From assembly GCA_002309805.1 (NCBI GenBank), contig DBYJ01000001.1, positions 2,471-38,536 of the forward strand: 36,066 nucleotides of DNA. Reading direction: 5' to 3'. Both the position numbers and the translations under genes were made by a program. This document shows positions 8,223-16,378 of this stretch, piece by piece. The DNA is from Bacteroidales bacterium UBA1189 (lineage in GTDB: Bacteria > Bacteroidota > Bacteroidia > Bacteroidales > Bacteroidaceae). The notes under the pieces were generated by a model. The model saw only the letters and a list, made by a program, of their open reading frames with translations, was not told where the DNA came from and searched no databases. Numbering within the stretch: position 1 is the first letter of the stretch; each line of letters starts with the position of its first letter.

Positions 8223-8347
8223 TTTTTTGGGAATTTGATTCTATCTGGACAGTTAAAAACTTTGCCTCAGGAATCCCCTTTTATAATTTGCGGAGGCAAA
8301 GAGCGCAGGATAAAACGTAGAGGAATCTTCGCAGATAATCAGATAAT

Positions 8348-9256
8348 CTATCCTCCTATCCTAACCTTCAGGCCGTGGGCGACGAGAAGCTCGAGACTAC
8401 GTTGCTGGACGGCTTCGGAAGGAGGTGACATAGGAATGCCGTTAGGGTTGTAGGTGGTGCCGAGCTTTTCGTGCTTGCCCTTGCCGATATCGTGGTAGAT
8501 GAGCAGGTTGACTACTTCGGGTGGCGTGGAAAGCGAGGCGAGGAAACGGGCTGAGGCGCTGATGTTCTGTTCGTCGGCATTGACACCCTCGATAAGGGGA
8601 ATGCGCACCCAATAGGGTATGCCGAGAGTGGCAACGAGGCGCAAACCATTGAGGATGCGTTCATTCCCCACGCCAGTATAGCGACGATGGAGGGCGGTAT
8701 CCATGTGCTTGAGGTCGACAAGGAAGAGTTCACAACGTTGTGCAACACGGCGGATGACATCCTCAGAGGTATGGAGGGTGGTATCTACGGCACGATGGAA
8801 GCCGCGTCGTCCCAGCTCATCAAGAAGCTGCAACGTGTAGTCAACATGCATGAGGGGCTCGCCTCCGCAAAGGGTGACGCCCCCTCCGCTATCCTCCATA
8901 ACTTTACGCTCCTTCTCCACGACAGCCATCAGCCCGTCCATCTCCCATGCCCGCCCACTCATCTTCAGAGCCGTTGTAGGGCAGGCGTCGGTGCAAGCTC
9001 CGCAAAGAATACAAGCGTTGGCGGTAGGACGAATACCGTCAGGCGTCAGTTGCAGGGCACCCTGCGGACAGATGTCCACACACGTCTTGCAGCCGATGCA
9101 CTTGCTCTTCGTATAGAGCTTCTGCGCCTCGGCATGCTGTCCTTCGGGGTTGTGGCACCACACACATCGAAGCGGACACCCTTTCAGAAACAGCGTCGTC
9201 CGGATTCCTGGCCCATCATTAAGGGCAAAGCGCTTGATGTCGAAAATGAGTGGCAT
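8348..9256 (-). CDS. hypE: Glycyl radical enzyme activase (radical SAM), HypE type
   Basis: 302 residues. A radical SAM activase that should abstract a hydrogen from the glycine of the adjacent glycyl radical enzyme using SAM and a reduced [4Fe-4S] cluster. The radical SAM cysteines are C27, C31 and C34 in GCPLRCVWCHNPEG. A two-cluster ferredoxin insert follows: C53/C56/C59/C63 and C82/C85/C88/C92, the pattern of activases for PFL2-type dehydratases. GGVTLCGGEPLMH is the SAM-binding GGEP region. The start codon directly follows the stop of the upstream hypD-like gene (TAAATG), which fits stoichiometric co-expression. The symbol follows from the partner's assignment; the protein itself only shows that it is a GRE activase. 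Confidence 0.9.
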   Translation of the reverse strand: MPLIFDIKRFALNDGPGIRTTLFLKGCPLRCVWCHNPEGQHAEAQKLYTKSKCIGCKTCVDICPQGALQLTPDGIRPTANACILCGACTDACPTTALKMSGRAWEMDGLMAVVEKERKVMEDSGGGVTLCGGEPLMHVDYTLQLLDELGRRGFHRAVDTTLHTSEDVIRRVAQRCELFLVDLKHMDTALHRRYTGVGNERILNGLRLVATLGIPYWVRIPLIEGVNADEQNISASARFLASLSTPPEVVNLLIYHDIGKGKHEKLGTTYNPNGIPMSPPSEAVQQRSLELLVAHGLKVRIGG

Positions 9257-11617
9257 TTAGAACGCTTCGTTTTCGGTACGGGCGATGATTTCGTTCTGGA
9301 GCTGGGTGGTCATGTCGTTGAAGTAGTCAGAATAGCCCGCAACGCGTACGAGCAGATCCTTGTAATCGTCGGGGTGCTGTTGGGCATCGAGCAGGGTAGG
9401 GGTATCGACGATGTTGAACTGGATATGATGGCCTCCCATAGAGAAATAGCTGCGGATGAAGGCAGCGAGCTTGCATAGGTCTTCCTCACGGCGGAGCAAC
9501 GAGGGGACGAAGCGGACGTTAAGTAGCGTGCCGCCGCTCATTGTCTGGTCGAGTTTGCCAAGCGATTTGATGACGGACGTCGGGCCGTGGGTGTCAGCAC
9601 CATGCGAAGGCGAAGTGCCGTCGCTGATGGCAAAGCGTGCGCGGCGCCCGTTGGGCGTAGCGTTACAGACAGAGCCGAAGTAGTTATGGCAGGTGGTACT
9701 GAGCATGTTGAGGTGCGTCTTGCCGCCGCGGGTGTTGGGATGTCCATCAATAGCACGGACGAGGTCGTTGTAGATGCGCACGGCAAGGTCGTCGGCATAA
9801 TCATCGTCGTTGCCGAAGAAGGGGGTGTGGTTCATGATGTATTGGCGCATAACCTCCTGTCCCTCAAAGTCGGTGTCGATGGCTCGAAGGAGTTCGTCCA
9901 TGGTATAGCGGCTTTCTTCGAAGACGTGCTTGCGGAGGGTGGTAAAGCAGTCGGTTGTGGTACCGAGGCCGGTGCATTGGATATATTGTGTGTTGTAGCG
10001 TGCACCGCCGCTATAGTAGTCCATGCCTTTCTCGATGCAGTCGTCGATGAAAAGGCTGAGGAACGTGGCGGGGGCATAGAGGCTGAACATGCGCTCGATG
10101 TAGTTGTTGACAGCCAGCTTCATGTTGACGAAATGAACCATCTGCTTGTGCCAAGCCTCGTACAGTTCGTCGAAATTTTTGAAATCTCTCGGGTCGCCGG
10201 TTTCCAATCCCAGTTTCTTTCCTGTGATGGGGTCGATGCCATTGTGTAGCGTTATCTCGAGGATTTTCGGGGTGTTCAGATAGCCTGTGAGCAGATAGGC
10301 TTCCTTGCCGAATGCGCCTACTTCGATACAACCCGAGCAACCGCCTTCGCGGGCATCCTCGAGGCTCTTCCCTTGGCGGACGAGTTCCTGTACATAGACA
10401 TCAGGGTTGAAGACACTAGGGTAGCCATAACCTTTACGGATGACGCGGCAGCCGGCAATCAGGAAGCGGTCAGGAGTCTCGCGGCTGATGTGGATAGAGA
10501 GGCCGGGCTGTAGTTCATGCAATTCCTCCTGAATCTCCAGAATGATATAGGAAAGTTCGTTCGTGGCGTCCTTGCCCTCTCGGTCGATACCGCCAATGTT
10601 GATGTTGGTAAAGTCGTTGTAGGTACCGCTCTCCAACGCCGTGATGCCAACCTTGGGTGGCGCGGGTTGGTTGTTGAACTTTATCCAGAGGCACGAGAGG
10701 AGTTCCTTGGCTTTGTCGCGGGTGAGGGAGCCGTCAGCAAGTCCTTGTTCGTAGAAAGGACGGAGGTGTTGGTCGATGTGTCCTGGGTTCATGGAATCCC
10801 AGCCGTTGAGTTCGGTGACGGTGCCAAGGTGGACGAACCAATACATCTGTATGGCTTCCCACAGGTTGCGTGGGGCATGGGCGGGGACATTATGGCAGAC
10901 TTCAGCAATCTGCAATAATTCGGCACGGCGTTGCGGATTTTGCTCGTCGGCAGCCATTTTCTCTGCCAGTTCTGCATGGCGCTCAGCCAAAAGGATAGCG
11001 GCATCGCACGAGATGGCCATAGCCTCCAGCTCCTGTTGACGGTCAGTGGCAATAGGATCGTTGATGTAGTCGAGCGAGGCAATCTTTTCCTCTATGCGGC
11101 GGCGCACGTCGAGCAGTCCCGTGTGGTACATCTTTCCATCCATGGCGGTATGCCCGGCGGCACGCTGTTCCATGAACTCCGTGAATACGCCAGCGTGATA
11201 GGCTTTTTCCCACTCCTTCGATACATGGCTGAAGATGCGTTCACGTTGTGTTCGTCCCTGCCAGTAGGGGATGACTTCGCGCTCATAGGTGTCAATGTCC
11301 GTTTGGCTGATGTGGTAGGGCTGCAGCTCGCGGGTATCGAGTACGTGAAGGTCCTCTACGCTATGACACGTCAGTTCGGGAAAGGTGGGCACGGCCTTGG
11401 GCTTGGGGCCGCGTTCGCCAACGATAAGTTCATCATCGCCGATATAGATGGTCTTCTTTTTGCAGATTTCGTAGAAGTTACGAGCGCGGAGGATGCAGTT
11501 GGGCATCTTTCCGTAATTCTCTTTATAGAAAGCTGTTTCGATAAGGGCTCGCTCGATAGTAAGCGTAGCCGGAGTGTCGAGACTCTGCTGGTGCAGGCGC
11601 TTGATGCGATCGTTCAT
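9257..11617 (-). CDS. hypD: trans-4-hydroxy-L-proline dehydratase (HypD-like glycyl radical enzyme)
   Basis: 786 residues of the PFL2-like glycyl radical family. It should remove water from trans-4-hydroxy-L-proline to give 1-pyrroline-5-carboxylate, without oxygen. Thiyl C430 and base E432 lie in GGCSGCIEVG, the CxE motif of dehydratases; the radical glycine is G761 in RVAGYSDYF. As I recall, C. difficile HypD uses C434, E436 and G765: the same 331-residue spacing, shifted by four. The same shift puts H156, D274, S330, F336 and Y446 at recalled HypD pocket positions H160, D278, S334, F340 and Y450. The neighbouring Xaa-Pro aminopeptidase and P5C dehydrogenase genes agree. Residual alternative: another PFL2-type dehydratase. 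It requires anoxic conditions. Confidence 0.87.
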   Translation of the reverse strand: MNDRIKRLHQQSLDTPATLTIERALIETAFYKENYGKMPNCILRARNFYEICKKKTIYIGDDELIVGERGPKPKAVPTFPELTCHSVEDLHVLDTRELQPYHISQTDIDTYEREVIPYWQGRTQRERIFSHVSKEWEKAYHAGVFTEFMEQRAAGHTAMDGKMYHTGLLDVRRRIEEKIASLDYINDPIATDRQQELEAMAISCDAAILLAERHAELAEKMAADEQNPQRRAELLQIAEVCHNVPAHAPRNLWEAIQMYWFVHLGTVTELNGWDSMNPGHIDQHLRPFYEQGLADGSLTRDKAKELLSCLWIKFNNQPAPPKVGITALESGTYNDFTNINIGGIDREGKDATNELSYIILEIQEELHELQPGLSIHISRETPDRFLIAGCRVIRKGYGYPSVFNPDVYVQELVRQGKSLEDAREGGCSGCIEVGAFGKEAYLLTGYLNTPKILEITLHNGIDPITGKKLGLETGDPRDFKNFDELYEAWHKQMVHFVNMKLAVNNYIERMFSLYAPATFLSLFIDDCIEKGMDYYSGGARYNTQYIQCTGLGTTTDCFTTLRKHVFEESRYTMDELLRAIDTDFEGQEVMRQYIMNHTPFFGNDDDYADDLAVRIYNDLVRAIDGHPNTRGGKTHLNMLSTTCHNYFGSVCNATPNGRRARFAISDGTSPSHGADTHGPTSVIKSLGKLDQTMSGGTLLNVRFVPSLLRREEDLCKLAAFIRSYFSMGGHHIQFNIVDTPTLLDAQQHPDDYKDLLVRVAGYSDYFNDMTTQLQNEIIARTENEAF

Positions 11618-11640
11618 AAGAATGAGAATGAAGAATGAAA

Positions 11641-11689
11641 CTTTAATCTTTAACCCTTAACCTTTAATCTTTAACCTTTAACCCTTTTA
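11641..11689. repeat. 7-bp TTAA-rich tandem repeat between pepP and hypD
   Basis: Six 7-base units of the form CTTTAAT, CTTTAAC or CCTTAAC (plus strand) and a partial unit fill the gap between the aminopeptidase stop and the hypD start. The hypD-proximal side ends in GTTTCATT on the minus strand, as in the copy at 21489. Confidence 0.8.
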
Positions 11690-13057
11690 TCCCCTCACTT
11701 CTTCCATTTCCTCGGGGGTCATGGGCTTGTACTGAGTGCCGAGGCGTCGACAGCCGTCGGCGGTGATGAGATAGTCCTCTTCGTTGCGTAGTCCGCCCAC
11801 GTGACGCCAGCGGTCGATGGCATCGTAGCAGAGGAAATCCTTGTACCGACCCTCTGCCCGCCAGCGGTCTATCAGCTCGGGAATGAAGTAAATGCCAGGC
11901 TCAATTGTGAAAACGAATCCGGGTTCAAGTGGCCTTGCCAACCGAAGTGACTTGATGCCGAACAACGTGCTCTTCGACTGTCCGTCGTAGCCAACCCATA
12001 CTTCACCGAGGTTTTCCATATCATGGACATCAAGCCCCATCATGTGGCCTACACCGCAAGGGAAGAACAGGGCATGAGCGCCAGCCTCAACGGCATCGTT
12101 CATGTTACCTTTCATCAGTCCGATACTCTTCATGCCTTCGGCGATGGTGGTACAAGCCTTGCGGTGGACATCGCGGAACGGAATGCCCGGAGCCAGCATC
12201 GCCACTGCCGCGCGGTGGGCCTGCAGACAGATGTCAAATACCGTACGCTGCCTTTCGTTGAACTTTTTCCCGACGGGACAGGTCGAAGAGAGGTCTCCGC
12301 AGTAGTGGCTTCCCACCTCTGCACCAGCATCAAGGAGGAACATTTCTCCCTCCTGAGCGGTATGGATATAACCGTGGTTGTGGAGCGTCTGTCCGTGGGT
12401 GGTAGCGATGACGGGGAAGGATATGTCACCTCCACCCTGCTGAGCAATAGCCGTGACGGCCGCTCTTACCTCCGCTTCGTGAATGCCTGGTCGTACCATG
12501 CGCATCATGGCCACGTGCATGGCCACGGAGACATCGACAGCCTTGTCAATCTCAGCTATTTCCTCAGCCGACTTGTGGTTACGCATATCTACCACGGCGC
12601 GGATGAAGGGGATACTGGCTCCTGCAGCCTGTGCAGCAGGGGGAATACCCAACCATTCATACAACTTTACTTGGTGCTCCCCGCGGTAGGGTGGCAGGTA
12701 ATGGATTTGTTGGCCTTTTAAAAAATCTTCTAGCTTATTCAGGGGTAAGGTCTCGCAGACGCCGACCTGCGCCGCCTTTTCTGCCAATGGGGGTTGCGTG
12801 CCCATCCAAACGATGTCGTCTATGGTGGGGTCGTTGCCGAAGATGATCTCGCGGTCCTCATCGATGTCAATGATGGCTGCCAGCCCTTCGCAGTCGAGTC
12901 CGAAATAGTAAAGGAATGTCGAGTCTTGTCGGAAACTATAGGTGTTGTCAGCATAGTTCATGGGAGCCTGGTCGTTCCCAAGGAAGAGCAGCCTTCCGCT
13001 GCCAACGCGCTCCTTAAGCATCTGTCGACGCTGGATATAGGTTTCTTTGCTAAACAT
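11687..13057 (-). CDS. pepP: Xaa-Pro aminopeptidase (M24B)
   Basis: 456 residues with start ATG at 13057 (MFSKETYIQR); the frame extends further upstream but that part reads into the preceding gene and is not family-like. It has an N-terminal aminopeptidase P domain (about 1-135) and a C-terminal pita-bread metallopeptidase domain. The five metal ligands are visible: D243 (LLDAGAE), D255 (YCGDLSST), H338 (GVGHMMGLDVHD), E386 (TIEPGIYF) and E426 (GLRNEEDY). It removes the N-terminal residue from peptides with proline, or usually hydroxyproline, in position 2, and no signal peptide is seen, so it should act in the cytoplasm. It sits 13 bases after the flavoprotein gene and upstream of hypD, a placement that fits a supply of free imino acids. 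Confidence 0.9.
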   Translation of the reverse strand: MFSKETYIQRRQMLKERVGSGRLLFLGNDQAPMNYADNTYSFRQDSTFLYYFGLDCEGLAAIIDIDEDREIIFGNDPTIDDIVWMGTQPPLAEKAAQVGVCETLPLNKLEDFLKGQQIHYLPPYRGEHQVKLYEWLGIPPAAQAAGASIPFIRAVVDMRNHKSAEEIAEIDKAVDVSVAMHVAMMRMVRPGIHEAEVRAAVTAIAQQGGGDISFPVIATTHGQTLHNHGYIHTAQEGEMFLLDAGAEVGSHYCGDLSSTCPVGKKFNERQRTVFDICLQAHRAAVAMLAPGIPFRDVHRKACTTIAEGMKSIGLMKGNMNDAVEAGAHALFFPCGVGHMMGLDVHDMENLGEVWVGYDGQSKSTLFGIKSLRLARPLEPGFVFTIEPGIYFIPELIDRWRAEGRYKDFLCYDAIDRWRHVGGLRNEEDYLITADGCRRLGTQYKPMTPEEMEEVRG

Positions 13058-13070
13058 AATCTTTATTTGT

Positions 13071-16000
13071 TTATTTGAATGCATTTTCACTAATGCCTTT
13101 GCCCGTGAGGGCGAGGTCGTCCATGTAACGTGGGACAGGACGTCCGAGGTATTTATCCACATAAAGCTTGGCCAGATACTGGCTGAGCATGAAGCCGTGT
13201 CCGCGAAGGCCGGTGAGTAGGCCGACGTCGGGGTCAACGATGTATCGCGGCTCCATGTAGTAGCCTGCCCAGACAGCATGGAAGCTGACGCTCTTCAAGT
13301 TGGGCAACCATGCGGCAAACATTTCGCTTACAATCTCGAGGAACTCGCGGCTGTTGTACTTCAGGTTTTGCCTTGCTTCATAGGCATCGCAGTCGGGCGA
13401 GGCGCAGCCGATAATTTGTCCCGTATGAAGGAACTGCTGTCCATACACTGCCGAGAATCCCTTGTAGTGGCGGCGGTCGATAATCATGTCCAGGCTGTCG
13501 CCGCCGGCGCCCATTAGGGGCAAACGACGGGTGATGAATGCTTGGTGTTTCACAGGATAGAGTTGGGTGTCGATGCCCAGCATATCGGTGAACCGTTCTG
13601 CTCCAGGCCCCATGGCGTTTACGAAATGGTCGCAGACGTAGTAGGCATAGTGTCCGCTGTGTTCACGTACAAGGGCACGCGTCCGTCCGCCTTCCACGCG
13701 CTCGACGTGCATTAGTTCGCAATCTTCCCTTACCGTGCCGCCGTGACCGATGCCCACCTGACGGACATATTCAATGGTACGTCCAGGTGTAGCCTGCCAG
13801 CAGCCACCTGAAATAAGGGCTGCACTATAGACATTTTCATTGGGGTTCCAGTAAGGCGAAATGACACGATTGAAATCCTTTCGGTCAATCATGTAGGCAT
13901 CTGTTGCCCAAGCTCGCGAGGCATCGAGGGCGCGATAGGTGGCTTCGTCGTGGACGAGATTCACATAACGCGTCATCTTCAGGTCAATATTGCGGTCGGC
14001 TTGGATTGTACGGAAGATTTCCAGATTGTGGTTGGCAATGTCGGCAATGTCAGGATGCGAGAATGTAGGTCGTCCGCCACCGATGCATCGCCACGATGAA
14101 CCCCGCTCGTAGTTGATGAGCACGGGTTTCAGCCCTGCTTCGGCCATGTAGCGGAACGCTGCCGACCCTGCCATACCACCACCGGCAATCAGCACCGACA
14201 TCTCCCGAACGGGCGTGTTTCCCTCGGGCAGAATATAGAAGTCCTTTTGTCCATCTTTATAGACCTCGCCCAAAGCCACCTGGGTGGCGAGTGGCGCGCG
14301 TGGTGACGAGTCGCCCGTCAGCTCAATGCCATAGGAGCGGAGCAACTGCCGGGCACGAGGCACGCAGCGCTTGCCGCGACAAGGTCCCATTCCCATGCGG
14401 GTGATATGTTTCAACTCATCCACAGAGATATACTTCCTGTCACCGATGACATTCAGGATGGTCTTGATATCTACATCCTCGCAATGGCAGACGAAAGACT
14501 TCTTTTGGTCAACAAGTCCACAGGTCAACCGATTACAGTCTGATTCTACTTGTTGACTTGTTGACTCGTTGACTTGTTGACCTTTCTCAATAAATCCTCT
14601 TATATTGGTCAGTGCATCTCCACAGGGCGAAGTGGCTTGGATGCGGAGCAGATTAGTTTTGTTGCTCTTTCGGAAGACTTTCTCAATACGACCCTCACCG
14701 ATGGGCTTGCCATTGTTGTCCACCAGCCACCCCGTAGCACCGTCTTCCACTTTTCGTTCAATGGGGAGGAACACCTTGTTTTCATTCAGGTCGTAGCCGA
14801 AGATGGCCAAACCAGGACAGTGAGTCACACAGTTCATGCAGCCCACACATTTGTCATAGTCAACCACAGGAACATCGTGTGTGGTGGACTTGCTGATGGC
14901 TCCGTGTGGGCAGTTGAATGTACACGGATTACAAGCAAAACCATAGAGGCAGTCGGCCACCACAAACGGCGCCTTTTCTCTGCGTTCCTTCGACGGCAGT
15001 TGCGGTTCTTGCAGTACGCGGATGGGGCGCTGCTGCGAGTCGATGTAGTCGCGCGAAACGTTAAGGTATTCCTCATAATTCGTCCGCACTCCCATGGCTT
15101 GTGCCACCTCGTAGGCAGCCTGTCGTCCGCGAAGGACGGCACTCGTTCCTTCACCGATACGCACGGCATCGCCGCAGCCATACACGTTGGCTCCAAACAC
15201 TTGGCGTCCTTTCGTGAGCAATTGGTTGTCTGGCAACAATCCCGTACAGATGTTGATGATATCGATGTTGTCGATAATCCGTTCCGTACCGGGGATGGGT
15301 CGGAAATTCTTGCATTGGCAGACCACGGCACCCGTTACTCCCGTGTGGTCAGCATTGGGGATGGCTTTCAGCAGCAGGTGTGAGGTGAGAATAGGAATTC
15401 CCAATCTGCGCACTCGGTTGGCCTGCACGGGAAAACCGCCTTCGTGGTCCATGCCTTCGAGGATGCCCACAATGGTGGCTCCTGCTTGTACGGCTTGATA
15501 TGAGGTAAGGTAGCCGATGTTCCCTGCACCTACGGTTAACACACGTTTCCCCAGCAGCGTATGTTCTTGGTTCATCATCTTTTGGAATACGGCGGCCGTA
15601 TAGACGCCCGGCACATCGTCATTCTCGAAACAAGGCATGAAGGGTACGGCACCCGTCGCTACCACCAGATGATCAGCTTCGATGTAGCTGATTTCCTGTG
15701 TGAGGACATTCTTCAGGGCAATGCGTCGTCCTTCCAATAAATCCCATACCACCGTATCCAATAAAATACCCTCTGTGTCTTTTCCTGCAAGTTGATGGGC
15801 GATGTCAAAGCCACGCATACCCCCGAACTTCTGTTCTTTTTCAAAAAAGAAGAACTGGTGCGTTTGCATGTTGAACTGTCCACCTACGGTGCTGTTGCTA
15901 TCCACGACGAGATTGGGCACACCCCATTCCTTCAGTTGCTCACGACATGCCAAGCCCGCGGGCCCAGCACCGATGATTGCCACCGAAGTCTTGTAGATTT

Positions 16001-16349
16001 TAACTTGCTGACCAGTTTGCTTGCTGATCTGCTGGGTTGTTGGTTCTGCTTCGGGTAGCCAATCCTTAGGAATCTCACGTACTTCATGTATACCGTCAAT
16101 GGGCGTGATGCAGATTCGCCGTACTACACCGTCAACCAGCATTTCGCAGGCGCCACATTTGCCGATACCGCAGCCCAGGCTACGTCCGCGTCCTGTGAGA
16201 CTATGTGTATGCACGGGGAACCCTGCTTGGTGCAGTGCCGCTGCTATCGTTCGTCCACGTTGTCCGCTGACAGTCTGTCCGTTGTACTGGAAGGTTACAA
16301 GGTCTTCTTCAGGAAGAGTAAGGATGGGATGTTCTGTTATCTTATACAT
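13071..16349 (-). CDS. Fused multidomain iron-sulfur flavoprotein, proline/hydroxyproline dehydrogenase-like
   Basis: 1092 residues combining what are elsewhere separate subunits. 1-95: [2Fe-2S] ferredoxin-like (C60, C65, C68, C80). 120-430: pyridine-nucleotide oxidoreductase fold (GAGPAG 127-132, GAGNIG 274-279). 465-515: two [4Fe-4S] sites (C467/C473/C476/C480 and C501/C504/C507/C511). 618-672: BFD-like [2Fe-2S] site (C621, C623, C657, C662). 717-1080: D-amino-acid-oxidase-like flavin domain (GGGMAG 723-728). The order matches the gamma, alpha and beta subunits of hydrogen-cyanide synthase, heteromeric D-hydroxyproline dehydrogenase and archaeal dye-linked L-proline dehydrogenase. Between pepP and pruA it most likely oxidises proline or a hydroxyproline isomer; acceptor unknown. 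Residues 104-119 and 589-617 derive from the 8-bp DNA repeat and look like linkers. Confidence 0.75.
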   Translation of the reverse strand: MYKITEHPILTLPEEDLVTFQYNGQTVSGQRGRTIAAALHQAGFPVHTHSLTGRGRSLGCGIGKCGACEMLVDGVVRRICITPIDGIHEVREIPKDWLPEAEPTTQQISKQTGQQVKIYKTSVAIIGAGPAGLACREQLKEWGVPNLVVDSNSTVGGQFNMQTHQFFFFEKEQKFGGMRGFDIAHQLAGKDTEGILLDTVVWDLLEGRRIALKNVLTQEISYIEADHLVVATGAVPFMPCFENDDVPGVYTAAVFQKMMNQEHTLLGKRVLTVGAGNIGYLTSYQAVQAGATIVGILEGMDHEGGFPVQANRVRRLGIPILTSHLLLKAIPNADHTGVTGAVVCQCKNFRPIPGTERIIDNIDIINICTGLLPDNQLLTKGRQVFGANVYGCGDAVRIGEGTSAVLRGRQAAYEVAQAMGVRTNYEEYLNVSRDYIDSQQRPIRVLQEPQLPSKERREKAPFVVADCLYGFACNPCTFNCPHGAISKSTTHDVPVVDYDKCVGCMNCVTHCPGLAIFGYDLNENKVFLPIERKVEDGATGWLVDNNGKPIGEGRIEKVFRKSNKTNLLRIQATSPCGDALTNIRGFIEKGQQVNESTSQQVESDCNRLTCGLVDQKKSFVCHCEDVDIKTILNVIGDRKYISVDELKHITRMGMGPCRGKRCVPRARQLLRSYGIELTGDSSPRAPLATQVALGEVYKDGQKDFYILPEGNTPVREMSVLIAGGGMAGSAAFRYMAEAGLKPVLINYERGSSWRCIGGGRPTFSHPDIADIANHNLEIFRTIQADRNIDLKMTRYVNLVHDEATYRALDASRAWATDAYMIDRKDFNRVISPYWNPNENVYSAALISGGCWQATPGRTIEYVRQVGIGHGGTVREDCELMHVERVEGGRTRALVREHSGHYAYYVCDHFVNAMGPGAERFTDMLGIDTQLYPVKHQAFITRRLPLMGAGGDSLDMIIDRRHYKGFSAVYGQQFLHTGQIIGCASPDCDAYEARQNLKYNSREFLEIVSEMFAAWLPNLKSVSFHAVWAGYYMEPRYIVDPDVGLLTGLRGHGFMLSQYLAKLYVDKYLGRPVPRYMDDLALTGKGISENAFK
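14509..14580. repeat. 8-bp tandem repeat (CTTGTTGA family), inverted pair inside the flavoprotein gene
   Basis: Four direct units (CTTGTTGA, CTTGTTGA, CTCGTTGA, CTTGTTGA) at 14549-14580 face an inverted copy (TCAACAAG, TCCACAGG, TCAACC) at 14509-14530. The stretch is in frame and encodes the Gln/Val/Ser/Thr-rich linker between the [4Fe-4S] and BFD-like parts. Confidence 0.8.
16004..16043. repeat. Diverged 8-bp tandem repeat inside the flavoprotein gene
   Basis: Five 8-base units (CTTGCTGA, CCAGTTTG, CTTGCTGA, TCTGCTGG, GTTGTTGG) encode residues around 104-116 (TTQQISKQTGQQ), the linker between the N-terminal ferredoxin domain and the first flavin domain. Confidence 0.65.
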
Positions 16350-16378
16350 GGTATTTTCTTTTGCTCCTTTCTTTCGCT

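Noticed and set aside
8058..8453. Open frame of 131 codons with heptapeptide repeats (SHLMGQL, FHLMELF)
   Set aside because: It is the translation of the 21-bp array, which gives a 7-residue repeat in any frame; its end overlaps the activase gene antisense, and no start signals are seen.
13058..13279. Longer start for the Xaa-Pro aminopeptidase
   Set aside because: The 74 extra residues would overlap the flavoprotein gene's end and look non-native; MFSKETYIQR matches a typical family N-terminus.
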